Below, piece after piece: positions 51,544 through 55,881 of a DNA stretch of 64,000 nucleotides; position 1 is the stretch's first letter, and each line of letters starts with the position of its first letter. Origin of the DNA: Chara braunii (lineage: Eukaryota; Streptophyta; Charophyceae; Charales; Characeae); contig BFEA01000599.1 of NCBI GenBank assembly GCA_003427395.1, forward strand, positions 663,253-727,252. Reading direction: 5' to 3'. The notes below the pieces were generated by a model. The model had not been told where the DNA came from and did no database searches. It saw only the letters and a list, made by a program, of their open reading frames with translations. The position numbers were made by a program, and so were the translations under genes.

Positions 51544-54372
51544 CCCCCCACATACACAGAGGCACATCACGTCTAGGGTGTTTTGTATTCAATGTGCTTG
51601 CCTGATTAGTTGTGCGTGCACACACAACTACAGCTTTTGGCAGATAAGCCATTCGCCGCCATCATCACACACCAGGTTATCCAACCTTGCCCACTCCGCC
51701 TGACCTGTCCTCGCTTTGCAGCAGCCAGCTGCATGTCATTGTGCTGCCACTCAGCCACATCCTTCCTTACAGCAGTCCCTTTTGCTGCTGCTATCTTCTG
51801 CAATGCAACGCCGTATTTCACTTCTGGCCTCGGTATCAAATAAGTCTAACTCAACAGCGCCCTCACTTCAACTCCTCCCTATATCACTCACTAACTTGCT
51901 TCTACTGTGCCGGCTTTTGTTTCTTGAAATACTAGTTCTGATGCGTGCAAAGCCGCATTGGCATTTTGTGTTTTTTCCAGATTTTCTGTGCTGCATTTTT
52001 GCTGGTTCTGTGATAGCTCATCTAGCAGGAATGGTAAGCCACTTTGGACCATTTCGTTTGGTCAAGGTTGTGCTCTTAGAGGCAACTGGTCAGCAAAAAC
52101 TAATGAGGGTTTCATCCTGTGTGGGTGTGGGTGTGTGGGTGTGTGNGTGTGTGGGTGTGTGGGTGTGTGGGTGTGTGGGTGTGTTTGTGTGTGTGCATTA
52201 TACATGTTCTTGCGCATGCTTGTCTTACGTTTGGTCAAGGTTAGAGGCAACTGGTCANNNNNNNNNNNNNNNNNNNNNNNNNTTGTCTTACGTTTGGTCA
52301 AGGTTAGAGGCAACTGGTCAACAAAAACTAATGAGGGTTTCATCCTGTGTGTGTGGGTGTGTGGGTGTGTTTGTGTGCGTGCATTATACATGTTCTTGTG
52401 TGTGCTTGTCTTACGTTTATGTCTTTGTGTGGTTGTGTTCTTCCAATTGTAGGTGCCTGGCTTTCGGCGTTTCATCATTGAGAAGTTTGTTACAGAGTGT
52501 TGTCTCTATAGCACCTTGCGGAACACATTTGATTTGCGGGATGCTAACACGGTGTGTGCTCCTCGTCGGTAGACTCTAGTTTAAATTGAACGTTTTCAGG
52601 AAAGCAGTTTCAACTTTCAAACACTTGTATTTTGGGGGAAGTTAGCCATTTAACCTTTTTGGCCCTAAATTTCTGTTATTGTGAACTATGTTGAACACAT
52701 TTGATTTGCGGTCTACAAACACAGTATGCACTCATGGCTAGTACATATTAAACGTTTCAGGAAAAGCAGTTTGTGAAGTACTACACTTTCACAATGGTAC
52801 ATTGTGTTACCTCGACGGCCCTCAAATTTTTTTCTTAAGTTCTGAAATATGTATGCAATTGGTTCTGACAGAATCTGACTCCTGTTTTTGCCTGGGCAAA
52901 TCTCTTATCGCGTTTGCTTGTGTTCCTCATTCGGGCAGTTTCTTTCGTCTAGTGTGGCCGTCCTCTCTTGTTTCCAGTGAGGAAGTTCTCCTGCTGTGCT
53001 CTTTCTGAGACCTCGGGTTCTGTAGATGCCCAGTAGCAATCAAATTGATTAGTTTGATTGTTTTTTCAACTCTTTTGTTTGTTTGTTTGTTTGTTTGTTT
53101 GTTTGTTTGTGTTTTTAACAACGGAACCTTCGGTCTGGTTTTTAGTCGATCGGCAAGTCAAAAGGAATGCAACCTTTGCTCGATCTACACCGCCGCATTA
53201 TGGTTGGAAGGCCCGAGTGGATGTCATTGATTAGTTCCCGCAGAAAGGATATACAACTCCTGACCCCTGCCTGAGCTGACCTCCTTGACGTACTCTTAAC
53301 CTTGGTTGGCTCCAGGGTCTCTGATTCTCCTGGACTTGTGTCTGTGATGCTACTTCTGTCTCATACTTGCTCCTCTCAGGCCCTCAGATGTCATGCTTGG
53401 ACAACCAGTGCAGTACAGGGCTTCTATCTTCTGACAGAGTCCCTCTTTTTTTCTTCTTTGCTGCCTTCTTGTTTTATTCAGGTGTCATTGCTTGGGGAAA
53501 TTGCCGTCGCACTGAAGACTGTCTACCTGAAGTGCGGTGACGAGTTTCTCGTCCATATGCGCAGTGTTGCACTTCCGACTGTCCATTGTCCGGACAACAT
53601 GGCCGACGAGTACTGTCAGCGCCTGCAGGTGAGTAAGCGAATCTAAGCACTCCCAGCTTCAGGTGCCTTTTGAGAGGATGAAAATTCAAACTGTCGCAAC
53701 ATCGGGCAAGGCCCTGCACCAGATCCGAATGCCGGATGTTGGGCTAGCCGGCTTGATCTGGTCGCCCAGAGATCTGGCCATGTTTGGATGACGGGGTGGG
53801 TCCAGGATATCGGTAAGGCCCGCGGGATGCTTGCGACATTCCCAAGCGATGCTCGGGAGGTTGGGAAGTCGAAAAACGTAGTTTGTTAACAACCGAACCC
53901 AGCAAAGAACTCGATGTTCTGCAGAATCAGAAGTTCAGTCAATTCAGCGAACAACAGCATGCTCTAGAGTTCCAACTCTGCGAAGTTTGAGAAGGTTTGT
54001 GTGCTGGTGCCCTGGATGGCGATTGATGGAGAATGGATGAAAGGCAATGGATAGAAGGATGGATGGGTGGAAGGAAGGAAGGAAGGAAGGAAGGAAGTAA
54101 TGCAATGGGTGGATGGATGGCAGGTGATGGATGGATCAATGGACGACCATGAAGTTCCAGGAACAAAATACAGATAAAGAAAGGGAAGTGTTTCTGCCCA
54201 GTTGAAATGACAATGAAGTTGAAGCGAAAGGGGGAAAACAAAAATTGCCACATTCATCTGCCAAGCTCAAATGGTAATGAAATTCACGATTCAGAAAACA
54301 AAAAGGGAAAACAAAAGCTTGTTGGGTTATCTGCCAAGTCAACTGCAAAGGACATGGATTCATCAGACACAC

Positions 54373-54405
<33 letters not shown>

Positions 54406-55881
54406 TTGCCCATCACCCTGCTCGCAGCCGCACGACTCCCTGGTGTGCTGTCTTGCTGCTCTGCTGTTCCCTCTTCACCTTGCTGGCAGCTGCCAGTCAC
54501 CCCGCCGTGAAATTGGTAGAAAACCGAAAAAAGAAGTTAAAAAAACAAGAAAGTTCACTAAAAAGCAAAAGCCTTTGTCTGGCCTTGTCTAGCCACTGGA
54601 TGTCCAGGGTGTGAAAGAATGCCGTGGTGGGCCAAAAGTTTTTTGTGGCCTTTGTGCAATGCCCACCCATCCGGACTGGGATGCATACTGCGGATCTAGA
54701 CACTGAAGTCCAGATTGATGCTGTGCTTCAAATACCCAGACCAGAATCTGGATCTCTGTCTTCCAGAACTCTCCCATGCATCGAACTTAGCCGGGGTAAA
54801 AAAGAGGAGCATGAAACCTGCAAACATATATATTACACGATAACGGTGTGCTGAACAAGGAAGAAACACGTGCTGCGTGCTGCTGGAACTTAGTCCATCC
54901 CGACTTTTCAACAACGCTAGTGCGTGCTGCTGAAATTTTGTCCCATCCCGACTTTTCAACAACGCTAGTGCGTGCTGCTGAAATTTTGTCCATATGGCGT
55001 TTCAACAAGGAAAAAATACTTTCTAGTCCATATGGCTTTTCAATACCGCTAGTGCGTGCTGCTGAAATTATTCCATATGGCGTTTCAACACGTGTGAAAT
55101 GATAGAGCTTCGCATTGCCTTGTTGAACTGCCGCCGCCTAAACCACCAGTACCTTTCCCCGCTTGAAAAAAACAAATACGCGGTGGGTTACCCAGGCCCC
55201 TCATCGCCGCCGCCGGGCGGCCATTGATAAATTTCATCGGCAGCGTGCGGCGAAACGCGGGCCTCCAGAAGTCGTAGCGGGGGCCCGACCCCAATATACG
55301 GGAAAGGTACTGGTGGTGGTTTAACATTCAACATGTTTGGTTATGCACGGAGGTCAGTGGTATTTGCGGGGGGTCAAATGTTCGGGCTCGTCGTCGCCTG
55401 CATCAGCCCAGTCCATCATTGTGTCTCATGCAGATTCCAGAGCTTCAATCTGCATGAGACACAGCGATGGAGTCCAGATATCGGGAGTTGGTTGGCTTTT
55501 GCTTTATGGGATGTTCGTTTGCTTTTTTCTCCAGTGTCCGACCTCCTGATCCTCCTGTATGCACGAGTGACGAGACTGCAAAAGACGGTTTGTAATGTCG
55601 TGTATACAGGAGTTTGTAATGTCGCGTATACAGGAGTGTGAGGGAGTCGGGCACTGGAATCCAGCTATCGCAATGTTGGTTTGCTTTTTTCTCTCCCTAT
55701 GGGAATCGTTGTATGTGTTTGTCATGTGCTGCATGCTAACCGTCTTTTGTGTGTATCATTGGTGTGTGTCTTGCATGTGCGCAATTATGTTTTGCAGAAC
55801 TCCGATACAAGGGAACTGAGAAGTGTTCTGAAGACTGTCATTGAGAAACTGAGGCCTTTGCAGAATGGAAGTTACGGATGA
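8251..55881 (+). CDS. XPOT: Exportin-T (tRNA nuclear export receptor), 13 coding exons
   Basis: Exportin-T is a karyopherin-beta family HEAT-repeat protein that carries mature tRNA out of the nucleus with RanGTP; the land-plant orthologue is PAUSED (PSD). Join: 8251-10251, 15070-15165, 32460-32549, 34302-34409, 39222-39281, 40582-40644, 42186-42281, 45642-45806, 46655-46828, 47768-47824, 52453-52551, 53482-53628, 55798-55881. The product is 1,079 aa, against about 990 in Arabidopsis (from memory). The excess is mainly a Gly/Ala/Ser-rich insert at residues 93-158 and an Ala/Gly run near residue 480. Conserved plant blocks appear in order: VQFWCLQ (56-62), FVRNKLAQ with the Xpo1/importin-beta-like region (about 160-310), DMFCRVL, WIDI-LVAN, FLDERG and a C-terminal LQNGS. 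All 12 introns are GT-AG and phase 0, so each exon is a whole number of codons. A TAG codon lies directly before the ATG in frame, fixing the start. Promoter and transcript ends are not determined. Identity very secure; exact junctions secure but not RNA-tested. Confidence 0.97.
12103..12235. repeat. AT-rich dispersed repeat, copy 1
   Basis: It resembles 41688-41800. Both contain GAATGAG, a CCACTCTGGC segment, TTTATTTATT, then a shared ACTTGAGTTGG / ACTCGAGTTGG block followed by a GATGG block. No coding content is recognised. Confidence 0.55.
12980..13101. mobile_element. 122-bp foldback (MITE-like) element, copy 1
   Basis: Terminal inverted repeats of about 23 bp begin GGGCCTCGCTGCAC and continue through CTCTCGA; the right end is their complement. 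ATA lies on both sides as a possible 3-bp target duplication. A homologous element sits in opposite orientation at 20938-21041. It has no coding capacity. Confidence 0.75.
13294..13379. repeat. 43-bp tandem duplication
   Basis: Two near-identical copies start at 13294 and 13337, each containing GAAACAGTGTCACA and CCACCTTTCTTTGT. Confidence 0.9.
13426..13648. repeat. Tandem repeat of about 80 bp, three copies
   Basis: Copies start at 13426, 13508 and 13586. Each begins AGTTCTGGC and carries GCTATCGTCAAGG and CCACTCGGATCATTA, followed by a variable T-rich spacer. Confidence 0.9.
14736..15056. repeat. Tandem duplication of about 160 bp ending at exon 2
   Basis: Two copies, starting at 14736 and about 14895, share GATGTGCTGAC, CTAGCAGGCAGGT, CCCCTGTGAGGGAGGGTGAT and a T-rich end. 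The second copy ends 14 bp before exon 2, so the duplication also doubled the acceptor's upstream region. Confidence 0.85.
15070..15165 (+). CDS. XPOT: XPOT exon 2 (residues 668-699)
   Basis: This 96-bp exon lies between the acceptor gcggtgcag and the donor gtacgt. It encodes SLQGILGTI through RLYLFE, matching the plant segment that follows the DKILQ block and ends in a Phe-Glu pair. A tandem duplication of about 160 bp lies directly upstream in intron 1. Confidence 0.93.
15480..15900 (-). repeat. Diverged relative of the direct repeats at 23.1 and 24.5 kb
   Basis: It shares with 22.9-23.5 kb a GAAGAAGAAGAA tract, an AATGTCCGAATCC block and a segment with a TGGGGGC/TGGGGCC core followed by CACCATAGCCA. 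A weaker relative is seen at 13.8-14.0 kb (AATGTCCGAATAAAC). Probably an old copy of the same retroelement end. Confidence 0.45.
15976..16215. repeat. 120-bp tandem duplication
   Basis: Copies start at 15976 and 16096. Both contain CCTTGGTACCTCC, CATAGAC-AGGTGGG, GGTTGC and CCAGCAGCGTGC. The second copy is interrupted by a T-rich insertion. Confidence 0.85.
16930..17640 (-). pseudogene. Ty3/Gypsy integrase C-terminal segment, tandemly amplified
   Basis: Read on the - strand, each unit gives the gypsy integrase tail pattern PWQILKVVGNDNFSPSYVVR, then TYPVFHASKLYPY. This is the family's GPF-VL-V / HPVFHVS-LKPY region that follows the integrase core. The unit of about 220 bp occurs roughly three times, and the PVFHASKLY sub-block is itself repeated two or three times within units. 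A 30-bp piece is repeated four times at 16936-17052. Frames are broken and no intact protein is possible. It probably belongs to the same degraded element as 19.8-22.8 kb. Confidence 0.7.
17645..17760. mobile_element. Truncated TAAACCACC-type inverted-repeat element
   Basis: It begins TAAACCAGCAGTACATTGCC and then follows the internal sequence of the complete copy at 17848 (GGGCCCCTCA, CTTTTGGAGGT) for about 70 bp before diverging. No right end is seen. Confidence 0.6.
17848..18004. mobile_element. 157-bp TAAACCACC-type inverted-repeat element
   Basis: Left end TAAACCGCCAGTACCTTGCC; right end complementary (GCGGGGAAAG then GGTGGTTTA). Internal GGGCCCCTCA is shared with the copy at 55139. The right end abuts another TAAACCACCA end, making the perfect palindrome TGGTGGTTTAAACCACCA at 17995-18012, as if two elements sit back to back. 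Confidence 0.65.
18250..18485. repeat. Tandem repeat of about 128 bp, two copies
   Basis: Both copies contain a TTAAATAAATG or GAAATAAATG start, CATTTTTACC/GCCACTCTA and GCCAACGGGAAAAGTAC. A partial third copy is recognisable near 19655. Confidence 0.75.
18735..18873. repeat. 27-bp minisatellite, five copies
   Basis: The degenerate unit has core GCACTCAATGTGCC and GTCAGCAATAT. The period is a multiple of three, so it forms a Cys-rich chance reading frame. Confidence 0.85.
19250..19372. repeat. 66-bp tandem duplication
   Basis: Two near-identical copies (19250 and 19316) share CCTCGGTCCATGTGAGGGCC and the following ATCATCCGATCAGTCCCAG. Confidence 0.92.
19760..20345 (-). pseudogene. Ty3/Gypsy integrase fragments, frameshifted
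   Basis: On the - strand, 20345-20240 reads VDIDGFPKFLNLIPLP, like the start of a DDE integrase core. 20070-19900 reads DELDVIKRLYNSIHS, then RRIRNPLDFL and, one frame over, INKRQDAMIKLVNR. 19830-19760 reads KEGDCVWVKRPLPPP. These are the successive blocks of a gypsy integrase core and C-terminus, broken by frameshifts and stops. Confidence 0.65.
20938..21041. mobile_element. 104-bp foldback (MITE-like) element, copy 2
   Basis: Its reverse complement aligns along its length with 12980-13101 (GTGCAAAA, GAATCTTC, CGCCG, GTGCATG landmarks). The ends GGGCCTCTACTCACC and GGTGAGTAGTGCAGCCAAGC are imperfect inverted repeats; the left arm is shortened. Confidence 0.7.
21370..22800 (-). pseudogene. 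Ty3/Gypsy pol fragment (RT, RNase H end, integrase zinc domain)
   Basis: Read from 22800 downward: DYRGLNPITRKGAYPL; DAAGGCNVFSKTNLTSAYHR (RT palm start); near 22500 VLVYSDD, the RT catalytic YxDD box; then LNLEKSEFG. At 21864 KKGCYNRVADAL is the RNase H end, followed by the integrase zinc-binding region ending ECTVCQRIK at about 21440. At least three frameshifts and several stops make it non-functional. It is truncated at 22800 beside a poly(T) run. A CT microsatellite lies just below, at about 21249-21274. Confidence 0.8.
23093..23578. repeat. Direct repeat R1 (about 490 bp) flanking a gag remnant
   Basis: It matches 24459-24974 in the same orientation over its whole length, from CGCCTCCCTCACTCTTCACT to a CTGCA/TTGCAGACT-ATTGCCCG end. 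Small indels distinguish the copies. Confidence 0.85.
23540..24476 (-). pseudogene. Retrotransposon gag remnant between direct repeats
   Basis: 24476-24057 encodes 139 aa rich in Glu/Lys/Ala with heptad-like spacing (probable coiled coil). After a stop and frame changes, 23821-23555 encodes PSRYNGNEDGESWISSMRAY, then LGTNIEPMVRGFLEVQA, the pattern of a Ty3/Gypsy gag capsid start. Zinc knuckle and pol are absent. It is flanked by the R1/R2 direct repeats. Confidence 0.6.
24459..24974. repeat. Direct repeat R2 (about 515 bp)
   Basis: Second copy of R1. It contains an internal 27-bp tandem duplication at 24829-24883 (TTCGCTCGACCTGGAGATAT) that R1 lacks. It lies upstream of the gag remnant in the - orientation, so R1 and R2 could be LTR-like ends; no primer site was found next to it. 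Confidence 0.85.
25294..25389. repeat. 24-bp minisatellite, four copies
   Basis: Four consecutive units carry CACTTGGACAGACATGCAGA with 4-nt variable ends. Confidence 0.95.
25617..25744. repeat. 40-44-bp tandem repeat, three copies
   Basis: Copies start at 25617, 25657 and 25701, each with GCAGTGAATC, CCCACACCCA and a CACAACTTT end. Confidence 0.92.
26190..29560 (-). pseudogene. Ty3/Gypsy gag-protease-RT start, degenerate
   Basis: Order on the - strand: charged, coiled-coil-like gag N-terminus (29560-28458; Glu/Lys/Arg runs at 29370-29290); gag body 28212-27505 with a Gly/Arg-rich tail; a zinc-knuckle relic HSNKKGHFVKDC near 27300 with an atypical first half; a protease relic TLIDFGPTTNF (27000-26960), where the family has DSGATTNF; a pre-RT segment LGQFLDVLGEFP (about 26440); and RT start VRIDYRALN (about 26230). 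The active-site Ser-to-Phe change, stops and frame changes show it is dead. It is truncated after the RT start. Confidence 0.75.
29770..30170 (-). pseudogene. Non-LTR (LINE-type) reverse transcriptase fragment
   Basis: On the - strand 30168-29923 reads GVLFLLYKEGDK, then YKMVAKASANRMIPASLDPI and HPSQTGFM, the RT block of plant LINE elements (YKI-AK-LANR, HP-QTGF). After a frame change it continues AAFTFIDFGKAF, where the family has DFEKAFD. The catalytic YADD region and endonuclease are not seen. It lies between the gypsy gag and its primer site, so it is probably a nested insertion. Confidence 0.65.
30690..30708 (-). other. Retrotransposon primer binding site (initiator Met tRNA type)
   Basis: The - strand reads TGGTATCGGAGCTGGTTCC. 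It begins like the TGGTATCAGAGC site that plant LTR elements use to prime from initiator tRNA-Met, with one mismatch in that core. It has the right orientation and side for the gag at 27.3-29.6 kb. The adjacent 5' LTR would start at about 30709 and extend upward; I could not place its far end. Confidence 0.6.
31440..31600. repeat. Imperfect tandem repeat of about 120 bp
   Basis: GAAAATGTTTCA, AAATCTTTGTGA, TAGAATG-TG and GACAG-TTGT recur in order at about 31438 and 31551. The second copy ends at a TAAACCACCAGTATC element end (31599). Confidence 0.75.
31599..31625 (+). mobile_element. Single end of a TAAACCACC-type element
   Basis: TAAACCACCAGTATCTCC matches the left terminal repeat of the complete copies at 17848 and 55139. 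I found no matching right end nearby. Confidence 0.45.
32460..32549 (+). CDS. XPOT: XPOT exon 3 (residues 700-729)
   Basis: This 90-bp exon has acceptor ggcactcag and donor gtgagc. It encodes AVGLLIGTDDLPADKQ and then PLCEQ, equivalent to the plant GIIIGLEDVPAEKQ / PLCQQ helix pair. It is reached only after the 17.3-kb intron 2. Confidence 0.95.
32550..34301 (+). other. Intron 3 (1,752 bp)
   Basis: It contains a 59-bp segment present twice (33115-33173 and 33817-33875, direct orientation, core GCCCAACTGGCCCGGGCGTC). Otherwise nothing recognisable. Confidence 0.85.
34302..34409 (+). CDS. XPOT: XPOT exon 4 (residues 730-765)
   Basis: This 108-bp exon has acceptor agacaaacag and donor gtagac. 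It encodes a weakly conserved segment (AKNILVNQTSADDN) ending in HALGSISK, which matches the plant INALSK end. It is the least conserved exon, but its length, its phase and the GF start of the next exon fit exactly. Confidence 0.88.
35537..35973. mobile_element. GTTGCA/GTCGGC-type inverted-repeat element, copy 1
   Basis: Ends GTTGCG and TGCAAC with GTCGGC-rich subterminal regions. The interior has a C-rich minisatellite, a C14A12 block and a TTTCTCAG ... GGGCTGTGTACT ... GCAGTACAGCC segment. The reverse complement matches 42813-43326. A Nextera junction sits inside the C-rich stretch, so the middle is not reliable. Confidence 0.65.
35667..35702. other. Nextera transposase mate-pair junction (assembly artefact)
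   Basis: CTGTCTCTTATACACATCT is joined head to head with its reverse complement, lacking the last two bases. This is the Tn5 mosaic end pair left by circularised Nextera mate-pair libraries; it gives the tell-tale translations SYTHLDVYKR and MCIRDR. Confidence 0.97.
37330..37540. repeat. (CA)n(GA)n and GA-rich microsatellites
   Basis: CACACA runs (37331-37350 and 37357-37364) pass into GA repeats to 37402; a second block of GA with GATA interruptions spans about 37487-37537. Confidence 0.95.
39222..39281 (+). CDS. XPOT: XPOT exon 5 (residues 766-785)
   Basis: This 60-bp exon encodes GFGEQLAGGAKQDVSAVLKQ, parallel to the plant GFNERLV block that ends in FKQ. Donor gtgagt; a poly(T) run of about 23 nt follows shortly afterwards in intron 5. 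Confidence 0.92.
39282..40581 (+). other. Intron 5 (1,300 bp)
   Basis: Begins with a poly(T) tract at about 39296-39319. No gene or element recognised. Confidence 0.85.
40582..40644 (+). CDS. XPOT: XPOT exon 6 (residues 786-806)
   Basis: This 63-bp exon has acceptor gggcttctag and donor gtatga. It encodes ALGEVLGILQRLPRNKALRS plus Lys, matching plant TLDVLLRVL through EPLRSK. Confidence 0.93.
40645..42185 (+). other. Intron 6 (1,541 bp)
   Basis: Contains copy 2 of the AT-rich dispersed repeat (about 41688-41800, compare 12103-12235) and short duplications such as GTAGCAAGTATTAGCAA near 41325 and 41360. Otherwise unremarkable. Confidence 0.85.
42186..42281 (+). CDS. XPOT: XPOT exon 7 (residues 807-838)
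   Basis: This 96-bp exon has acceptor atatctgcag and donor gtaggg. It encodes SFLHRMVECLGSGI and then QQLLVDCE, a close match to the plant SFIHRMVDTLGSAV / EQLLADSE block. Confidence 0.96.
42526..42600 (+). tRNA. tRNA-Gly-like sequence, probably a pseudo-tRNA
   Basis: It folds as a cloverleaf: acceptor GCGGAAA/GTTCCGC (6 of 7 pairs), D arm GCTT/GAGT, anticodon stem AGCCT/AGGCT, T arm GAGGG-TTCGAGT-CCCTT. It closely resembles organellar (bacterial-type) tRNA-Gly(GCC). The anticodon loop has 8 nt (TCTCAATA) instead of a 7-nt loop with GCC, so it cannot be assigned a working anticodon. Likely a nuclear copy of an organellar tRNA gene, or a SINE head. Confidence 0.55.
42813..43326. mobile_element. 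GTTGCA/GTCGGC-type inverted-repeat element, copy 2
   Basis: Left end TTGCATCCCTGCCGACC; right end GCCGACCGTCGG then GGTGCAAC, roughly complementary. The interior has a G-rich minisatellite (43018-43195; GGGGGTATTGGGGG units) and C11A13 at 43200-43223. It is the reverse complement of copy 1 at 35537-35973. A third left end, GTTGCATACCTGCCGAC, starts at 46205. Confidence 0.7.
45523..45580 (+). pseudogene. Partial degenerate copy of XPOT exon 8
   Basis: TTTGTTTGAG, then CCAGTTGATGAATCAGCT, CGTTAA and AAGTTC repeat the start of exon 8 (45650-45699) with a 10-bp insertion and several substitutions. The copy sits in intron 7, about 120 bp before the real exon. Confidence 0.85.
45642..45806 (+). 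CDS. XPOT: XPOT exon 8 (residues 839-893)
   Basis: This 165-bp exon has acceptor tttgcatgcag and donor gtacgt. It encodes LMNQLVNKFKGAMMGILNEV and then SDGLAANTE, matching the plant LLNQLICKF / ILEEV segment. A degenerate partial copy of its 5' half lies about 120 bp upstream, at 45523-45580. Confidence 0.95.
45807..46654 (+). other. Intron 8 (848 bp)
   Basis: Contains a GTTGCATACCTGCCGAC end (46205), the left terminus of the GTCGGC-type family, and two related segments of about 70 bp at about 46500 and 46570 (GGTTTGGAATGG / GGTTCGGTATGG). Confidence 0.8.
46655..46828 (+). CDS. XPOT: XPOT exon 9 (residues 894-951)
   Basis: This 174-bp exon has acceptor catgtgcag and donor gtgagt. It encodes ELQRIYFTFLQSITANDLSS, then VFITPQN, ending VPVRK. 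This is the well conserved plant ELQRMLYTFL / DLSSVFLTP block. Confidence 0.97.
46865..46976. repeat. 56-bp perfect tandem duplication
   Basis: CAGCAGCATGTTCAATTGCC and what follows is repeated without visible change at 46865 and 46921, implying a recent event or an assembly duplication. Confidence 0.95.
47069..47132 (+). mobile_element. tRNA-derived SINE head
   Basis: GGCCTAGCTCAGTTGGTA provides an A box; TGTTCAAATCCC provides a B box at the usual spacing. The fold between is not a good tRNA. The same head occurs reversed at 48709-48787, which indicates a dispersed tRNA-derived family. Confidence 0.55.
47768..47824 (+). CDS. XPOT: XPOT exon 10 (residues 952-970)
   Basis: This is the smallest exon, 57 bp, with acceptor catcagcag and donor gtgaga. 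It encodes ICVQALIRLASEWCEQPEK, parallel to plant ACVQIFIKLIKDWC. Confidence 0.94.
48368..48520. repeat. Duplicated block of about 75 bp joined at a single N
   Basis: TCTCTAAACCCTCAAC to GGTAACTGCCA occurs on both sides of the N at 48444 with one clear difference. More likely two overlapping contig ends than a true tandem repeat. Confidence 0.85.
48709..48787 (-). mobile_element. tRNA-derived SINE head (reverse)
   Basis: On the - strand: GGCCTAGCTCAGTTGGTAGA (A box) and GGTCTGATTCCCC (B box, one change from the consensus GGTTCGATTCC). The first 18 bases equal the head at 47069. Confidence 0.6.
51261..51560. repeat. GA/CT microsatellites with inverted arrangement
   Basis: A GA block (about 51261-51276) faces a CT block (51283-51316); a CT array of at least 174 bp follows (51367-51540, one N at 51456). 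A direct repeat with CCCCCCACATACACA follows both CT blocks. Confidence 0.95.
52062..52420. repeat. Duplicated GTGTGG-rich segment across an N gap
   Basis: GCAACTGGTCA-CAAAAACTA, TTTCATCCTGTGTG, a GTGTGG array, CATTATACATGTTCTTG and TTGTCTTACGTTTGGTCAAGG occur on both sides of the 25-N gap at 52258-52282. The same 36 bases flank the gap directly, so an unmerged overlap is likely. Confidence 0.85.
52453..52551 (+). CDS. XPOT: XPOT exon 11 (residues 971-1003)
   Basis: This 99-bp exon has acceptor caattgtag and donor gtgtgt. It encodes VPGFRRFIIEKF, then CCLYS and DANT, matching plant VPGFQNFVIEAF / CCLYSVL / DANTHA. The donor is less canonical than the others. A degenerate copy of the exon's last 40 bp plus the donor lies downstream at about 52683-52775. 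Confidence 0.95.
52552..53481 (+). other. Intron 11 (930 bp)
   Basis: Starts with a degenerate repeat of the exon 11 / intron 11 junction (52683-52775) and has a (TTTG)n run at about 53076-53110. Confidence 0.88.
52683..52775 (+). pseudogene. Degenerate copy of the exon 11 end and donor region
   Basis: AACACATTTGATTTGCGG, then AACACAGTATGCACTC and AACGTTTCAGGAAAAGCAGTTT repeat 52531-52605 (exon end, donor, intron start) with indels. The donor GTGTGT reads GTATGC here. Confidence 0.85.
53482..53628 (+). CDS. XPOT: XPOT exon 12 (residues 1004-1052)
   Basis: This 147-bp exon has acceptor tttattcag and donor gtgagt. It encodes LLGEIAVALKTVYLKCGDEF and then DEYCQRLQ, matching the plant LFGEII / FLMHL / EQYCQKLQ block. 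Confidence 0.96.
54875..55095. repeat. Degenerate 48-bp tandem repeat
   Basis: GCGTGCTGCTG recurs at 54875, 54922, 54970 and 55054, with intervening TTTTCAACAACGCTAGT or CCATATGGC blocks. It lies immediately upstream of the element at 55139. Confidence 0.85.
55139..55323. mobile_element. 185-bp TAAACCACC-type inverted-repeat element, best copy
   Basis: Left end TAAACCACCAGTACCTTTCC; right end GGGAAAGGTACTGGTGGTGG then TTTA, complementary except for a 3-bp GGT insertion. Interior GC-rich with GGCCCCTCATCG. Non-coding; MITE-like. Copies or ends occur at 17645, 17848, 31599, 49489, 57218, 60695 and 61479. Confidence 0.75.
55421..55462. repeat. Perfect 16-bp inverted repeat (hairpin)
   Basis: GTGTCTCATGCAGATT and its exact complement are separated by 10 nt in intron 12. 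It would form a stable stem-loop in the pre-mRNA. Confidence 0.95.
55798..55881 (+). CDS. XPOT: XPOT exon 13 and stop (residues 1053-1079)
   Basis: This terminal 84-bp exon follows acceptor gttttgcag. It encodes NSDTRELRSVLKTVIEKLRP, then LQNGSYG and TGA. Plant PSD proteins end in the same LQQNGS-type tail. Confidence 0.95.
   Translation, partial: NSDTRELRSVLKTVIEKLRPLQNGSYG

Larger units (their letters stand above)
47825..52452 (+). other. Intron 10 (4,628 bp), poorly assembled
   Basis: Holds a 41-bp duplication near 47840-47925, a duplication across an N (48368-48520), a reversed SINE head (48709-48787), a TAAACCACCACTACC end (49489), two related segments of about 110 bp (50056 and 50314), a very long CT array (51367-51540) and a duplicated GTGTGG region with a 25-N gap (52062-52420). 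Confidence 0.88.
53629..55797 (+). other. Intron 12 (2,169 bp)
   Basis: Contains a (GGAA)n run at about 54071-54095, a GA microsatellite near 54370-54404, a 48-bp tandem repeat (54875-55095), a complete inverted-repeat element (55139-55323), a 16-bp perfect hairpin (55421-55462) and a 25-bp duplication near 55590-55640. Confidence 0.88.

Noticed and set aside
51189-51652. Long Arg/Glu-repeat and Leu/Ser-repeat frames
   Set aside because: They are six-frame readings of the GA/CT microsatellite.
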